A DNA stretch of 21,993 nucleotides from CAVSWN01 sp046728115 (GTDB taxonomy: Bacteria; Acidobacteriota; Vicinamibacteria; Vicinamibacterales; CAVVIG01), in assembly GCA_046728115.1 (NCBI GenBank), contig JBKPDW010000472.1, positions 1 through 21,993 on the forward strand. Reading direction: 5' to 3'. Shown here in pieces: positions 7,253 to 15,420 of this stretch; the first letter of the stretch is position 1, and each line of letters opens with the position of its first letter. The notes beneath the pieces are model-generated. The model searched no databases. It was not told the origin of the DNA and saw only the letters and a program-made list of their open reading frames with translations. The position numbers and the translations under genes are program-made.

Positions 7253-7280
7253 TCAAACTGCAGGCGACTGGCTGAGCGCT

Positions 7281-9986
7281 TTACTCCGTCCTCAACGCGA
7301 GCATCGGATCGACCCTCGTCGCGCGACGCGCCGGCAGATAGGACGCGAACGTCGCGACAACGCCGAGGAGCAGCGACACCGCGCCAAATGTCGTCAGATC
7401 GAGTGGTGTGATGCCGAACAGCATGCCCTGAAGGACTCGCGAGCCGGCAGCGGCGCCGACAAGTCCGATCGCGATGCCGGTTGCCGTCAGAACGACACCC
7501 TTGCGAAGCACGAGCGCCAGAACCTGCGCACGTTGCGCTCCGAGGGCCATGCGGATGCCGATTTCCTGCGTCCGCTGCACCACGGTGTAAGCAAGCATGC
7601 CGTAGATGCCGATCGCGGCCAGCACGCCTGCGACACCGGCGAACACGCCTAGCAGGACGGCATAGAAACGCTGTCTGGCGACCGAGCTGGCCACGAGCCG
7701 ATCCATCGGAATCATCGCGTCGATGCCGACGTTCGGATCGATCGAGCGGACCGTCTGCGTGATTGTCGGCATCGCAGCGACCGGATCAGTTCGGGTACGA
7801 ACGGCGAACGACAGGAATCCGATCGCCGCCTCCTCGCGGCGCGGGGCGGGATCGCCCCACCGCTCCTGGATCGCCAACAGCTGCCGGTATTCGATGAAGA
7901 CTTCCGGCTGTGCTTCCCGATCGGGCGACTCGTTGCGCAGATCTTCGACGACGCCGGCGACTTGCACCGGCATGGCGGGCCCGTTGGTCGGGTACCAATC
8001 GACCGTCTGCCCTACGGCAGGATCCGATCCGAAAAAGCGACGAGCGACCGTCCGGCCGATCACGATTGCGGGCATCGACGGCGGCGCGTCGGAGGCATCC
8101 ACGTCTCGCCCCGCGAGTACGGGCACGCCCATGGCCGTGAGAAATCCGGCGCTCACCGGTCGAACGTGGGGTCGCAACGGATCGGCGCGCATCTCGTCTA
8201 CCGTCCGTCCGTGGGGTACGAGGGTGCCGACGAAGATTTCTTCGGGGATCAGCACGCCAGCCCGCGTGGATCCCGCGGCCTCGACGTCTGGCGCCGCGCG
8301 GAGGCGCGACAGTACTCCTTCGATCGTGTCGACTTTGCGCGAAATCTGATAGCCGGGCGGGAAGACGAGTTGAAACGCGACGAGGTTCGATGGGTCGTAG
8401 CCGTTCTCGACGCGGGAGAGCTTGATGAAGCTGTGGATCAGCAAACCGGCGCCGATGAGCAGCACTGTCGCCATCACAAGTTGGCCAACGACCAGAACAG
8501 CTCGGGCCCTCGACTCGGGCTTTCCCACGCCGCCGCCTCGTGGCCCCATCGTCTGCAAATGATTCGTCCGCGACAGGTGAAGAGCCGGGAGCGCGCCGAA
8601 CGCCAGGCTCGTCGTTGCCGCGACGCTGAACGCGATGCCGAACATCCGGAGGTCTATGCCGATTTCGTTCCAGCGCGGGAGCAGCGACGTGCCGAAAACG
8701 AGTCGAAAAATTCCGGGCGATTCGACCGCTGCGAGCCTTTTGACCAGCGTCACACCAGCCGCGCCGCATGCAGCGCCAAGCGCGCCGCCGGCAATCGCGA
8801 GGATCAGGCATTCGGTCAGCGCCTGCCGGATGACACGCGGGCGGCTCGCGCCGATCGCGAATCGAACCGCCATTTCGCGCTGCCTGGCGGTTCCGCGCGC
8901 CAGCAGCAGGTTGGCGACATTCGCACAGACGATCATGAGCACGACGACGACGGCGCCGAGCAGCATGCGTAGGGCTGGACGCAAATCCTTGACGAGTTGC
9001 TCCTTGAGGAAGTGGACATCGAAGCGACGCACGTTCAGAGGGGTGCGATTCGCTGGCAGCGGCGGCCGGATCGCAGTACCGATGACGTTGGCTTCGTCGT
9101 TGGCGGCCTCCGGGGAGACGCCGTTCTGGAGCCGCGCGATCATGGTGCCGGTGAATCGTCTCGACGAGGCATCTGGCACGATCGGCGCGTAGAAATCCGC
9201 GGGTCTCGCGGGAGATTCGAAACCTGCGGGCAGCACGCCGACAATCGTGAGCAGCCGTCCCTCGGCATTCGGTGCGTAGAGCTCGATCGTCGTGCCCAGG
9301 ACGCCGGGATCGGAATGGAACGTGTGCTGCCAGGCGTCGGCGGTCAACACCACGACGTCGAGATTGGCCGCGTCGACGACGCTGAACGTTCGACCGAGCA
9401 TCGCGTGCACGCCGAGCAGCGTGAACGCGTCGAGCGAGGTCATGCCGCCCCAGAGCCGCTTCGTGCCTTCGCGAGTGCGGATCGTTCGTTGAACCTCCGC
9501 GAACCACGCGGCGTCGGCGAGCGTTTTGGCTTGTCGTCGCCACTCGACGAAATCCGGATAGCTGACGCCCCGCTCCAGAGGCGCACGGCCGAGAACCACG
9601 TGGGGAATCCACTCGGTGACCCGCACGAGGCGGTCTGAATCGCTGAAGGGAAGTGGTTCGATCAGAATCGTGTTCACCACGCTGTAGATCGCCGTCGTCG
9701 CTCCAATGCCCAGTGCGAGCGTGACGATGACGACGGCGCTCAGGCCGGGACTTCGCCGAAGCAATCGGACCCCGTAGCGCAAATCCTGTTGCAGCTGATC
9801 CAGCCAGACTGGAATCCAGACCGCTCGCGCCTGTTCCTTCATCATGGCGATGTTGCCGAACCTGCGACGCGCGGCGTGGTACGCAGCGTCGGACGTCATC
9901 CCCCGGTCGATGTTGTCCCGGGTCTCCTGATCGAGATGTGCCCGGATGTCCTCGTCGAGGTCGTCGAGATGCCGATGGCGGCTCAT
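7281..9986 (-). CDS. ADOP-family orphan ABC permease
   Basis: A complete 901-residue member. The N-terminal prefix domain reads DLDEDIRAHLDQETRDNI and then YHAARRRFGN. The first helix is VVIVTLALGIGATTAIYSVV. The first FtsX core has CANVANLLLARGTARQREMA, a second periplasmic domain contains VAGVVEDLRNE, and the second FtsX core reads GIYGMLAYTVVQRTQEIG. It ends with RATRVDPMLALRTE. The frame is open upstream to 10598, but ATG 9986 is chosen because the prefix domain starts there and it overlaps the PadR TGA as ATGA, exactly as in the first cassette. At 901 residues it is longer than the 867-residue ADOP at 2120. No ATPase partner is nearby. Confidence 0.95.
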   Translation of the reverse strand: MSRHRHLDDLDEDIRAHLDQETRDNIDRGMTSDAAYHAARRRFGNIAMMKEQARAVWIPVWLDQLQQDLRYGVRLLRRSPGLSAVVIVTLALGIGATTAIYSVVNTILIEPLPFSDSDRLVRVTEWIPHVVLGRAPLERGVSYPDFVEWRRQAKTLADAAWFAEVQRTIRTREGTKRLWGGMTSLDAFTLLGVHAMLGRTFSVVDAANLDVVVLTADAWQHTFHSDPGVLGTTIELYAPNAEGRLLTIVGVLPAGFESPARPADFYAPIVPDASSRRFTGTMIARLQNGVSPEAANDEANVIGTAIRPPLPANRTPLNVRRFDVHFLKEQLVKDLRPALRMLLGAVVVVLMIVCANVANLLLARGTARQREMAVRFAIGASRPRVIRQALTECLILAIAGGALGAACGAAGVTLVKRLAAVESPGIFRLVFGTSLLPRWNEIGIDLRMFGIAFSVAATTSLAFGALPALHLSRTNHLQTMGPRGGGVGKPESRARAVLVVGQLVMATVLLIGAGLLIHSFIKLSRVENGYDPSNLVAFQLVFPPGYQISRKVDTIEGVLSRLRAAPDVEAAGSTRAGVLIPEEIFVGTLVPHGRTVDEMRADPLRPHVRPVSAGFLTAMGVPVLAGRDVDASDAPPSMPAIVIGRTVARRFFGSDPAVGQTVDWYPTNGPAMPVQVAGVVEDLRNESPDREAQPEVFIEYRQLLAIQERWGDPAPRREEAAIGFLSFAVRTRTDPVAAMPTITQTVRSIDPNVGIDAMIPMDRLVASSVARQRFYAVLLGVFAGVAGVLAAIGIYGMLAYTVVQRTQEIGIRMALGAQRAQVLALVLRKGVVLTATGIAIGLVGAAAGSRVLQGMLFGITPLDLTTFGAVSLLLGVVATFASYLPARRATRVDPMLALRTE

Positions 9987-10330
9987 GCGGGGCGCAGCAC
10001 GCGCGCGATGGCTCGCGCCAGCGTGTTCCATTTGCTGGTTTCGAGATCGAGTTGCCGGCGTCCCCTCGGGGTGAGCCGGTAGTATTTCGCCCGCCGATTG
10101 TTCTCGGATGTTCCGTGGTCGTAGGTGATGCATCCACGTTTGATCAGCCGATGCAGTGCCGGATACAGCGACCCCTGCTCGACCTGCAACACATCGTCGG
10201 ACGAGTGCTCGATGGCTCTTGTAATCGCGTGGCCGTGCGCTGGACCGAAGCGCAGCGTTCGCAGGATGAGCAGGTCGAGCGTCCCCTGCAGCAGTTCTAT
10301 CCTCTCCGCTCGCGTATCGTTGCTGGACAT
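9983..10330 (-). CDS. PadR-family transcriptional regulator (acidobacterial ADOP-linked type)
   Basis: A 115-residue protein with the same signature as the PadR at 1270-1608: ELLQGTLDLLILRTLRFG, then HGHAITRAIEHSS, QVEQGSLYPALHRLIKRGCI and the wing RRAKYYRLTPRGRRQL. It overlaps the ADOP start by four bases. The start is ATG 10330; no clear Shine-Dalgarno sequence precedes it. Its promoter region contains a palindrome sharing the centre of the operators in front of the first PadR gene, so both regulators may recognise the same DNA and could cross-regulate. The ligand is unknown. Confidence 0.93.
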   Translation of the reverse strand: MSSNDTRAERIELLQGTLDLLILRTLRFGPAHGHAITRAIEHSSDDVLQVEQGSLYPALHRLIKRGCITYDHGTSENNRRAKYYRLTPRGRRQLDLETSKWNTLARAIARVLRPA

Positions 10331-10370
10331 TTCGACGCCGCGCTGCGATTACGTGGAAACTCGCCACCGC

Positions 10371-10438
10371 GGTGGCCACGGAGGACGCGGGGCTCGGATT
10401 TCTACAAGATCCTCTGCTCCGCGTCCTCCGTATCCGCC
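10371..10438. repeat. REP-like imperfect inverted repeat
   Basis: Perfect 13-bp arms ACGGAGGACGCGG (10378-10390) and CCGCGTCCTCCGT (10419-10431) extend to about 20 bp with three mismatches and enclose a 28-base interior. The interior is itself partly self-complementary (GGATTTC / GATCC). The composition and GGACGCGG core resemble extragenic palindromic elements. It lies in the predicted leader of the PadR gene starting at 10330, so the transcript would carry this stem-loop. Confidence 0.5.
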
Positions 10439-10474
10439 GTGCTGAGGGTTCAAGTATGCGATCCTCGTTCGGAG

Positions 10475-10510
10475 ACAGTACAGCCGGCTCACCTAGAATG
10501 TCAAGGTGAG
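10475..10510 (-). promoter_or_regulatory. Promoter with palindromic operator for the third PadR-ADOP cassette
   Basis: A 23-bp palindrome at 10488-10510 has perfect 7-bp arms CTCACCT and AGGTGAG around AGAATGTCA. On the minus strand the -35 box TTGACA (10504-10499) lies inside it. A -10-like TACTGT follows after 18 bp (10480-10475). The layout matches site 1 of the first cassette: same centre, same position relative to the -35 box. The leader to ATG 10330 would be about 135-140 bases. Confidence 0.55.
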
Positions 10511-10578
10511 TGGTCGACGATAGCAACATGGGAGAACCCATCTGAGGTTGAAGCCGATTCGGCGAGCCGCGAGTCGTG

Positions 10579-10584
10579 CATAAT
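10579..10584 (+). promoter_or_regulatory. -10 box for a probably leaderless exporter mRNA
   Basis: CATAAT (10579-10584, preceded by TG) ends five bases before the ATG at 10590. No Shine-Dalgarno sequence precedes that ATG. No good -35 box is found at 16-18 bp spacing, so the promoter call is weak. Confidence 0.3.
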
Positions 10585-10589
10585 CTGAC

Positions 10590-12086
10590 ATGCCGCACGC
10601 CAGCCGCTGGACCCTCGTCGCGACGGTTCTCGCCTCCAGCATGACGTTTCTGGACGCGACCGTCGTCAACGTCGCACTGCCAGCCTTGCAGTCGAGCCTG
10701 AACGCGACGATTACCGATGTCCAGTGGGTGATCGAGGCGTATGGGCTGTTTCTCGGAGCCCTGATTCTCGTGGGCGGCTCGTTGGGCGATCAGTTCGGCC
10801 GCAAGCGCGTCTTTCTTCTCGGCGTCCTGTTCTTCACCGCCGCGTCGGTGTTCTGCGGAGTGGCGACGTCAGCACGACTGCTCATCATCGGCCGGGCCTT
10901 CCAGGGGATCGGAGCGGCGTTCCTCGTCCCCGGCAGCCTGGCCATCATCAGCGCGACGTTCGATGACGCCGATCGTGGCCGTGCGATCGGGACCTGGTCC
11001 GCGTTCAGCGCCATCACGACGGCGATCGGTCCGGTCACCGGCGGCTGGCTCATTGAACATCTGAGCTGGCGGGCGGTGTTTTTTCTGAACGTGCCTCTCG
11101 CGACCGGCGTGATCGCTCTGTCATGGCTTTTCATGTTGGAGAGCCGCGATCCGTCGAGGACTGCGCGTATCGACTGGCTTGGCGCGGCGTTCGCCGTACT
11201 CGGCCTCGGCGGCGTCGTGTTCGGCCTGCTCGAATGGCCTCCATTAGGTGCGGGTCATCCGGTAGTCGTCGGCCCGCTCGTCTTCGGAGTGGTCCTGCTG
11301 TCACTGTTCCTCGTGGTCGAACAGCGCGCACCCAATCCGATGATGCCGCTTGGCCTGTTTCGGTCGCGAGCATTCACCCTCACGAATCTGCTCACGCTCC
11401 TGTTGTACGGCGCGCTGGGCGTGATCCTGTTCCTGGTCCCGCTGAACCTGATTCAGGTTCAGCGCTACACGGCAACCGAGGCAGGCGCAGCGTTCTTGCC
11501 GTTCCCCTTGATCATGTTCGCGATGTCGAGATGGTCCGGCGGGCTGGTCGCGCGTGTGGGCAGCCGCATCCCGCTGACGGTGGGACCTCTGATCGCCGGC
11601 CTTGGCATCGCGTTGTACGCGCGACCGGGAATCGGCGGCGAGTACTGGACCACATTCTTTCCTGCCGTTGTCGTCCTGGGAGTGGGCATGGCGATTACGG
11701 TGGCGCCGTTGACGACGACGGTAATGGGATCGGTAGAGACGCTTCATGCGGGCGTGGCATCCGGCATCAGTAACGCCGTGGCTCGCGTTGCAGGCCTGCT
11801 CGCGATCGCTATCTTCGGTGTCGTGCTGGCGCGCGCGTTCGACGCGCGCGCCAAGCCGGCGTTGGACGCGGTCGGACTGACGGCTCCGGGTCGCATGATG
11901 ATCGATCAGGAGCTATCCAAGATGGCAGGCGCCGACGTCGAAGGACTGACGTCCATCGACGCGCCACAGCGATCCGCGGCGAGACGGGCTATCGACGTGT
12001 CATTCCTGTCCGCGTTCCGTCTGGTCGTGGTCGGCGCGGCCATACTGGCCCTGGCAGCCGCGATCGCAGGCGCGTTCGTCACGTGA
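10590..12086 (+). CDS. MFS transporter, DHA2 (EmrB/QacA-like, 14-TM) drug exporter
   Basis: A 498-residue inner-membrane proton antiporter of the major facilitator superfamily. Family motifs visible are LDATVVNVALP at residues 21-31 (motif D1), GSLGDQFGRKRV from 63 (motif A), RAFQGIGAAFLVPGSLAII (motif B) and GPVTGGWLIEHLSWRAVF (antiporter motif C). Length and hydrophobic pattern fit the 14-helix DHA2 group. There is no adjacent membrane-fusion protein or TetR regulator, which is unusual for EmrB systems. The stop codon overlaps the GTG start of the next gene (GTGA), implying cotranslation with the SGNH fusion protein. That suggests a role in exporting something connected with the envelope rather than only drug efflux, but this is inference. 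Confidence 0.93.
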   Translation: MPHASRWTLVATVLASSMTFLDATVVNVALPALQSSLNATITDVQWVIEAYGLFLGALILVGGSLGDQFGRKRVFLLGVLFFTAASVFCGVATSARLLIIGRAFQGIGAAFLVPGSLAIISATFDDADRGRAIGTWSAFSAITTAIGPVTGGWLIEHLSWRAVFFLNVPLATGVIALSWLFMLESRDPSRTARIDWLGAAFAVLGLGGVVFGLLEWPPLGAGHPVVVGPLVFGVVLLSLFLVVEQRAPNPMMPLGLFRSRAFTLTNLLTLLLYGALGVILFLVPLNLIQVQRYTATEAGAAFLPFPLIMFAMSRWSGGLVARVGSRIPLTVGPLIAGLGIALYARPGIGGEYWTTFFPAVVVLGVGMAITVAPLTTTVMGSVETLHAGVASGISNAVARVAGLLAIAIFGVVLARAFDARAKPALDAVGLTAPGRMMIDQELSKMAGADVEGLTSIDAPQRSAARRAIDVSFLSAFRLVVVGAAILALAAAIAGAFVT

Positions 12087-14113
12087 CAGGGAGAAGGTCC
12101 CGAAACGTGTGGGGGCGCTCGTCGATCCACGCCGCGCTGATGGTTTCGGTGCTTGGAATCGTTGCCGTGGTCGCCCCGGTGCCGTCCGAAAGCGACCGTG
12201 CCTTCTACGAGCACAACCGTGGGCGATGGGTGATCCCCGATTGCGAGGGTGGGGATTGCTTCCGGCCGCTCGTCGCGGCGGTACTCGAACGGCTGCCGGG
12301 ACCTTCGGTCGTCAAGTGGAAGACCTACGCGGTGCTGGCGAATACAATCGGCGCCGTCGCGGTTGGACGCTTCTGCCTGCTCCTCGGGCTTTCATCCACA
12401 GCGGGGTTCGCCGCCATGTGGCTGTCCGCGTTGGGGACGGGCTCTCTGTATGCGGTCTACGACTGCTTCACGTCCGATTCACTGATGTACATGCTCGGCC
12501 CACTGATGGCGATTGGCCTGTGGCGCGGCCGATACATGCGCACTGGAGCCGTGGGGGCGGTCGGTGTTTTTGCGAAAGAGTTCGCCGCCGCTCCGCTTTG
12601 GATCTTCACGGTGTTCGCCGCGCTGGAGCGGCGTTGGAATGCAGCGCTGCGGCTCTTCATCACCTCGTCGGCCGTGACGTTGGTGTGGCTGGCAATGCAC
12701 GCATCGTTCATCGTGCTGCACAACTACCGGTACGGCGCGACGACGTCGGCGGATCTCCTGCACGGAGGCTACCTTTCGACATGGCTGGGGAGCATGAGGC
12801 TCACCGGTGCACTCACGTATCTGTTCACCAGCTTTGGTGCGCTGTATCTCCTGTGGCCCGTCGGATTCGTTCGCGGCAGCCGCAGGATCCGCCTGCTTGC
12901 CCTTGCAGCTCTGCCTGCGCTTGCCGCCTTCGTTTACGTCGAACAGCCGGAGCGCGCGCTCTGGAACTTCCACTTCATCGTCGTACCGCTCGCGGCAGTG
13001 TGCCTTCAGGAGTCCCCGGACTGGATCGTGGCTCTCTTCGTCGCGTGCTTCGGTATCGCGAACCTGCGCCTGGGTGCACAGTTGCCGATTCGTGGCGCGG
13101 CACGTGTCGCGCTGCTCCTTTCGATGGTCCTCGGTGCGGTCGTGGCGACGCGCGCATGGTTTCAATTTCGGACCGCCACGAACCCGGCTCGCCCGGTTGA
13201 TATGAATGCACCGGTATCGGCGCTGCGATCGTCGACCGTCATCGTGTTTCAAGGGATGCTGCTCGCGTCGCTGCTGATGTCGCTCTTCGACGTGAGCGTG
13301 CACAGACGACCCGGCGTGCATTTCGGCGTCAACCAGTGGGGCTACCGCGGGTCGCTCGCGGTTGCGCCTCACGCCGGCCTTCGGATCGCGATGGTCGGCG
13401 GTACGGCTGCCTTTGCTGCGCGAGCGCCGCTGGCCGACACGGTTGCGGCGCAGCTGGCGACGGAGGTCAACGCGCGACAGCGGTGGACGGGAAGCGGCGG
13501 GCCGTATGCGAACGTGGACAACATCGCCGAACCTGGCGCTGGCGCCGCTTCATACGTTGCCGCGCTGCGTGATTACGCGTATCTGCACCCCGATATCGTC
13601 TGCATTTACGACGGCTACGAAAGCGTGTCGTCGCCGGGCGCGTTGGGACGTCATCGCTCGATCGTGTTTCGATTGACGGGCTATTTGCCGAGATCTCCGG
13701 TGCGGTTGCTGCGCGGGATAGAATCGCGTGTTGACGTCGATCCTGCGCCGCCGTTCCTGGACAATCGCCAGAACACCACGATCGACCCGTCGTGCGGAGC
13801 CGCTTCAGCGGCCTACTGCGCGGCTATGGTCGATGCCGTGCGCGTTGCGCTCGAACACGCAAAAGCCGTTGTCGTTGCGACGCCGCCGTACATCTCGTCG
13901 GCGCACGAGGTGCAGCAGCGATCGCTGGGCGAAACGCTGCTCCGGGAGTTCAAATACGAATCTCGATTTCGATATGTGGATCTTGGACGTACCATCGACC
14001 TGTCCGACAGGGCGAAGTCGGAGGATGGAGTGCAGCCTACGTCGCTCGGGGCGCGCATGATCGCAACGCGGCTCGGGGATACGATTCTCGAGCTGACTCC
14101 ACAGCTACAATAG
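12083..14113 (+). CDS. Polytopic membrane protein fused to a degenerate SGNH-hydrolase domain
   Basis: A 676-residue protein. Residues 1 to about 405 hold some ten hydrophobic helices. An extracytoplasmic loop after helix 1 contains ESDRAFYEH and DCFRPLVAAVL, a layout reminiscent of GT-C-type or other polyprenyl-linked transferases; I cannot name the family. Residues about 415-676 form an SGNH-like domain: GLRIAMVGGTAAF (block I), HPDIVCIYDGYES (block III region) and DGVQPTSLGARMIA (block V). The nucleophile position is Thr441 instead of Ser and the catalytic His is Gln651, so hydrolase activity is doubtful. The start is GTG 12083, overlapping the exporter stop by four bases; no strong ribosome site is seen, consistent with coupling. 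The membrane-anchored intact SGNH protein follows 17 bp later. Confidence 0.8.
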   Translation: MTGRRSRNVWGRSSIHAALMVSVLGIVAVVAPVPSESDRAFYEHNRGRWVIPDCEGGDCFRPLVAAVLERLPGPSVVKWKTYAVLANTIGAVAVGRFCLLLGLSSTAGFAAMWLSALGTGSLYAVYDCFTSDSLMYMLGPLMAIGLWRGRYMRTGAVGAVGVFAKEFAAAPLWIFTVFAALERRWNAALRLFITSSAVTLVWLAMHASFIVLHNYRYGATTSADLLHGGYLSTWLGSMRLTGALTYLFTSFGALYLLWPVGFVRGSRRIRLLALAALPALAAFVYVEQPERALWNFHFIVVPLAAVCLQESPDWIVALFVACFGIANLRLGAQLPIRGAARVALLLSMVLGAVVATRAWFQFRTATNPARPVDMNAPVSALRSSTVIVFQGMLLASLLMSLFDVSVHRRPGVHFGVNQWGYRGSLAVAPHAGLRIAMVGGTAAFAARAPLADTVAAQLATEVNARQRWTGSGGPYANVDNIAEPGAGAASYVAALRDYAYLHPDIVCIYDGYESVSSPGALGRHRSIVFRLTGYLPRSPVRLLRGIESRVDVDPAPPFLDNRQNTTIDPSCGAASAAYCAAMVDAVRVALEHAKAVVVATPPYISSAHEVQQRSLGETLLREFKYESRFRYVDLGRTIDLSDRAKSEDGVQPTSLGARMIATRLGDTILELTPQLQ

Positions 14114-14130
14114 GGCCCTTCAGTAAATCT

Positions 14131-15354
14131 ATGAGGCGAATCAAGCGCGTTGTCTGGTCGCTCGTGCCGGTCATCGTCCTGCTCCTGAGCGCCGAAGCGG
14201 TCGTGCGGGTCAAGTATTTTTTCCTTCACAAACATGATTGGAACTACCTGACGATGCCGTTCCGGGTCACGGACACGCAGGCCCTCGACCACGCGTTCTT
14301 CAAATTGCCTGACAATGCTCTGGCCGTCGAGTCGCCAGCGGCCGGGTCGACTGCATCGGCCGCCGCCGCGCCGGCCCCGGCGTCAACCGCTGCGCCCGCC
14401 GCGGCCGACGCAGCAGCGTCGGCCGATCAGATGAAGTTCAAGTGGCTGCGGCCGTGCCGCGATCGCGAGGTCTACAGCGAGCACTACAAGAAGCCGATGC
14501 CGTACACCTGGGACGCCAATTGCTTCCGCGGCGATTCGGTGATGCCGGCGAAGCCGGCGGGTGAGCTGCGGATATTCGTCGTTGGCGGGTCGACCGTGGA
14601 GGACGCGCAGCCCGATATCGACACCTGGACCATGCAGCTGAAAGCGCAGCTCGCAGATCCACGTGTAAAGGTCGTGAACGCGGGCCAAACAGCGATGGGC
14701 AGCGGCCGCATGACGGCCATGTACGAGAGCAAGCTCTCGCTCTTCAAGCCGGACGTGGTGCTCTATTACGAAGCCTGGAATGAGCAGACCGACTACGGGC
14801 AGCTGCCTCAGATCGAAGAGCGAGTCGGCGCGTTGACGAACCGTTTTCACAAAGCGCTGCACTACCGTTCGATGCTCTACACCTACCTGGTCGAAAAGTA
14901 CGCGTTTACGACGACGAAGGATGTGAAGTTCTGGAAGATCGATGTCGATCGTCTCAGAGGGAATCTCGAACGGCTGTCGCGCGTGATTCGCAACTCGGGT
15001 GCCCACATGGTCTTCGTCACTCAGGCGATTCGATTGCCGCGCTACTGGAAGGGCGTCGACACGTTCGATCCGGATGCGGTCGATGCGCTCCTGGACCGTC
15101 TTCGAGCCGATAAGACGTACGCGTACGATACCGAGGAGATCAGTTCACTGAACCAGCGCCTGGCCGTTTTTCGATCGATTGAGTTGTGCCGGCGCGTCAG
15201 TGTGCCGGTGATCAGCATCCTCGACGAAATCGAGGCGCTCGGCGTCGACGGTCGAAAACCGATGTTCGTCGATCTCGGCCACCTCACGTGGCAGGGCGAC
15301 AAGCTTGTGGGAACACTGGTAGCGCAGAAACTTGCTGCGCTCGGGATCCTGTAG
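14131..15354 (+). CDS. Membrane-anchored SGNH/GDSL-family hydrolase or acyltransferase-like protein
   Basis: A 407-residue protein. One N-terminal helix (about 8-22, WSLVPVIVLLLSAEAVVRV) anchors it. Residues 68-100 are an Ala/Pro/Ser-rich linker. The SGNH domain follows: block I FVVGGSTVED with nucleophile Ser154, block II VVNAGQTAMGSG (Gly185 region), block III YYEAWNEQ (Asn217), and block V DLGHLTWQGDKLVG with Asp381 and His384. The triad is therefore intact. Proteins of this layout often deacylate or acylate exported polysaccharides or lipids outside the membrane, as in the AlgX/AlgJ group; no MBOAT acyltransferase is visible here. The frame is open far upstream, but ATG 14131 is chosen because the signal anchor starts there and the preceding gene ends at 14113. 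Confidence 0.85.
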   Translation: MRRIKRVVWSLVPVIVLLLSAEAVVRVKYFFLHKHDWNYLTMPFRVTDTQALDHAFFKLPDNALAVESPAAGSTASAAAAPAPASTAAPAAADAAASADQMKFKWLRPCRDREVYSEHYKKPMPYTWDANCFRGDSVMPAKPAGELRIFVVGGSTVEDAQPDIDTWTMQLKAQLADPRVKVVNAGQTAMGSGRMTAMYESKLSLFKPDVVLYYEAWNEQTDYGQLPQIEERVGALTNRFHKALHYRSMLYTYLVEKYAFTTTKDVKFWKIDVDRLRGNLERLSRVIRNSGAHMVFVTQAIRLPRYWKGVDTFDPDAVDALLDRLRADKTYAYDTEEISSLNQRLAVFRSIELCRRVSVPVISILDEIEALGVDGRKPMFVDLGHLTWQGDKLVGTLVAQKLAALGIL

Positions 15355-15366
15355 CTGGGGATCCTG
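15343..15366 (+). repeat. Short tandem duplication at the end of the SGNH gene
   Basis: GGGATCCTG occurs at 15343-15351 and again at 15358-15366, a 15-bp period that includes the stop codon region. It looks like a small slippage duplication just past the coding end. Confidence 0.4.
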
Positions 15367-15384
15367 AAGCGCGACCCTTTTAGA

Positions 15385-15413
15385 GTGGCGTCCGCCACGC
15401 ACCGGTCTAGAAT
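15385..15413 (+). promoter_or_regulatory. Palindrome plus -10 box upstream of the second CXXCH gene
   Basis: GTGGCG-TC-CGCCAC (15385-15398) is a perfect 6-2-6 inverted repeat. TAGAAT (15408-15413) is a good -10 box whose -35 position would fall on the palindrome, where no TTGACA is present. The ATG at 15421 lies seven bases past the -10 box, so a leaderless start is likely. An activator or repressor site is inferred. Confidence 0.4.
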
Positions 15414-15420
15414 GAGGTCG

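Noticed and set aside
7029..7256. A 75-codon minus-strand ORF upstream of the CXXCH gene.
   Set aside because: It has no recognisable features; a different frame of the same bases encodes the W/Y-repeat remnant, which is more meaningful.
10528..10541. Small hairpin ATGGG-AGAA-CCCAT upstream of the exporter gene.
   Set aside because: The arms are only 5 bp with no T-tract, which is too short to separate from chance.
14106..14111. TACAAT as a -10 box for an independent promoter of the SGNH hydrolase gene.
   Set aside because: There is no acceptable -35 box at normal spacing, and it overlaps the end of the preceding coding region; cotranscription is simpler.
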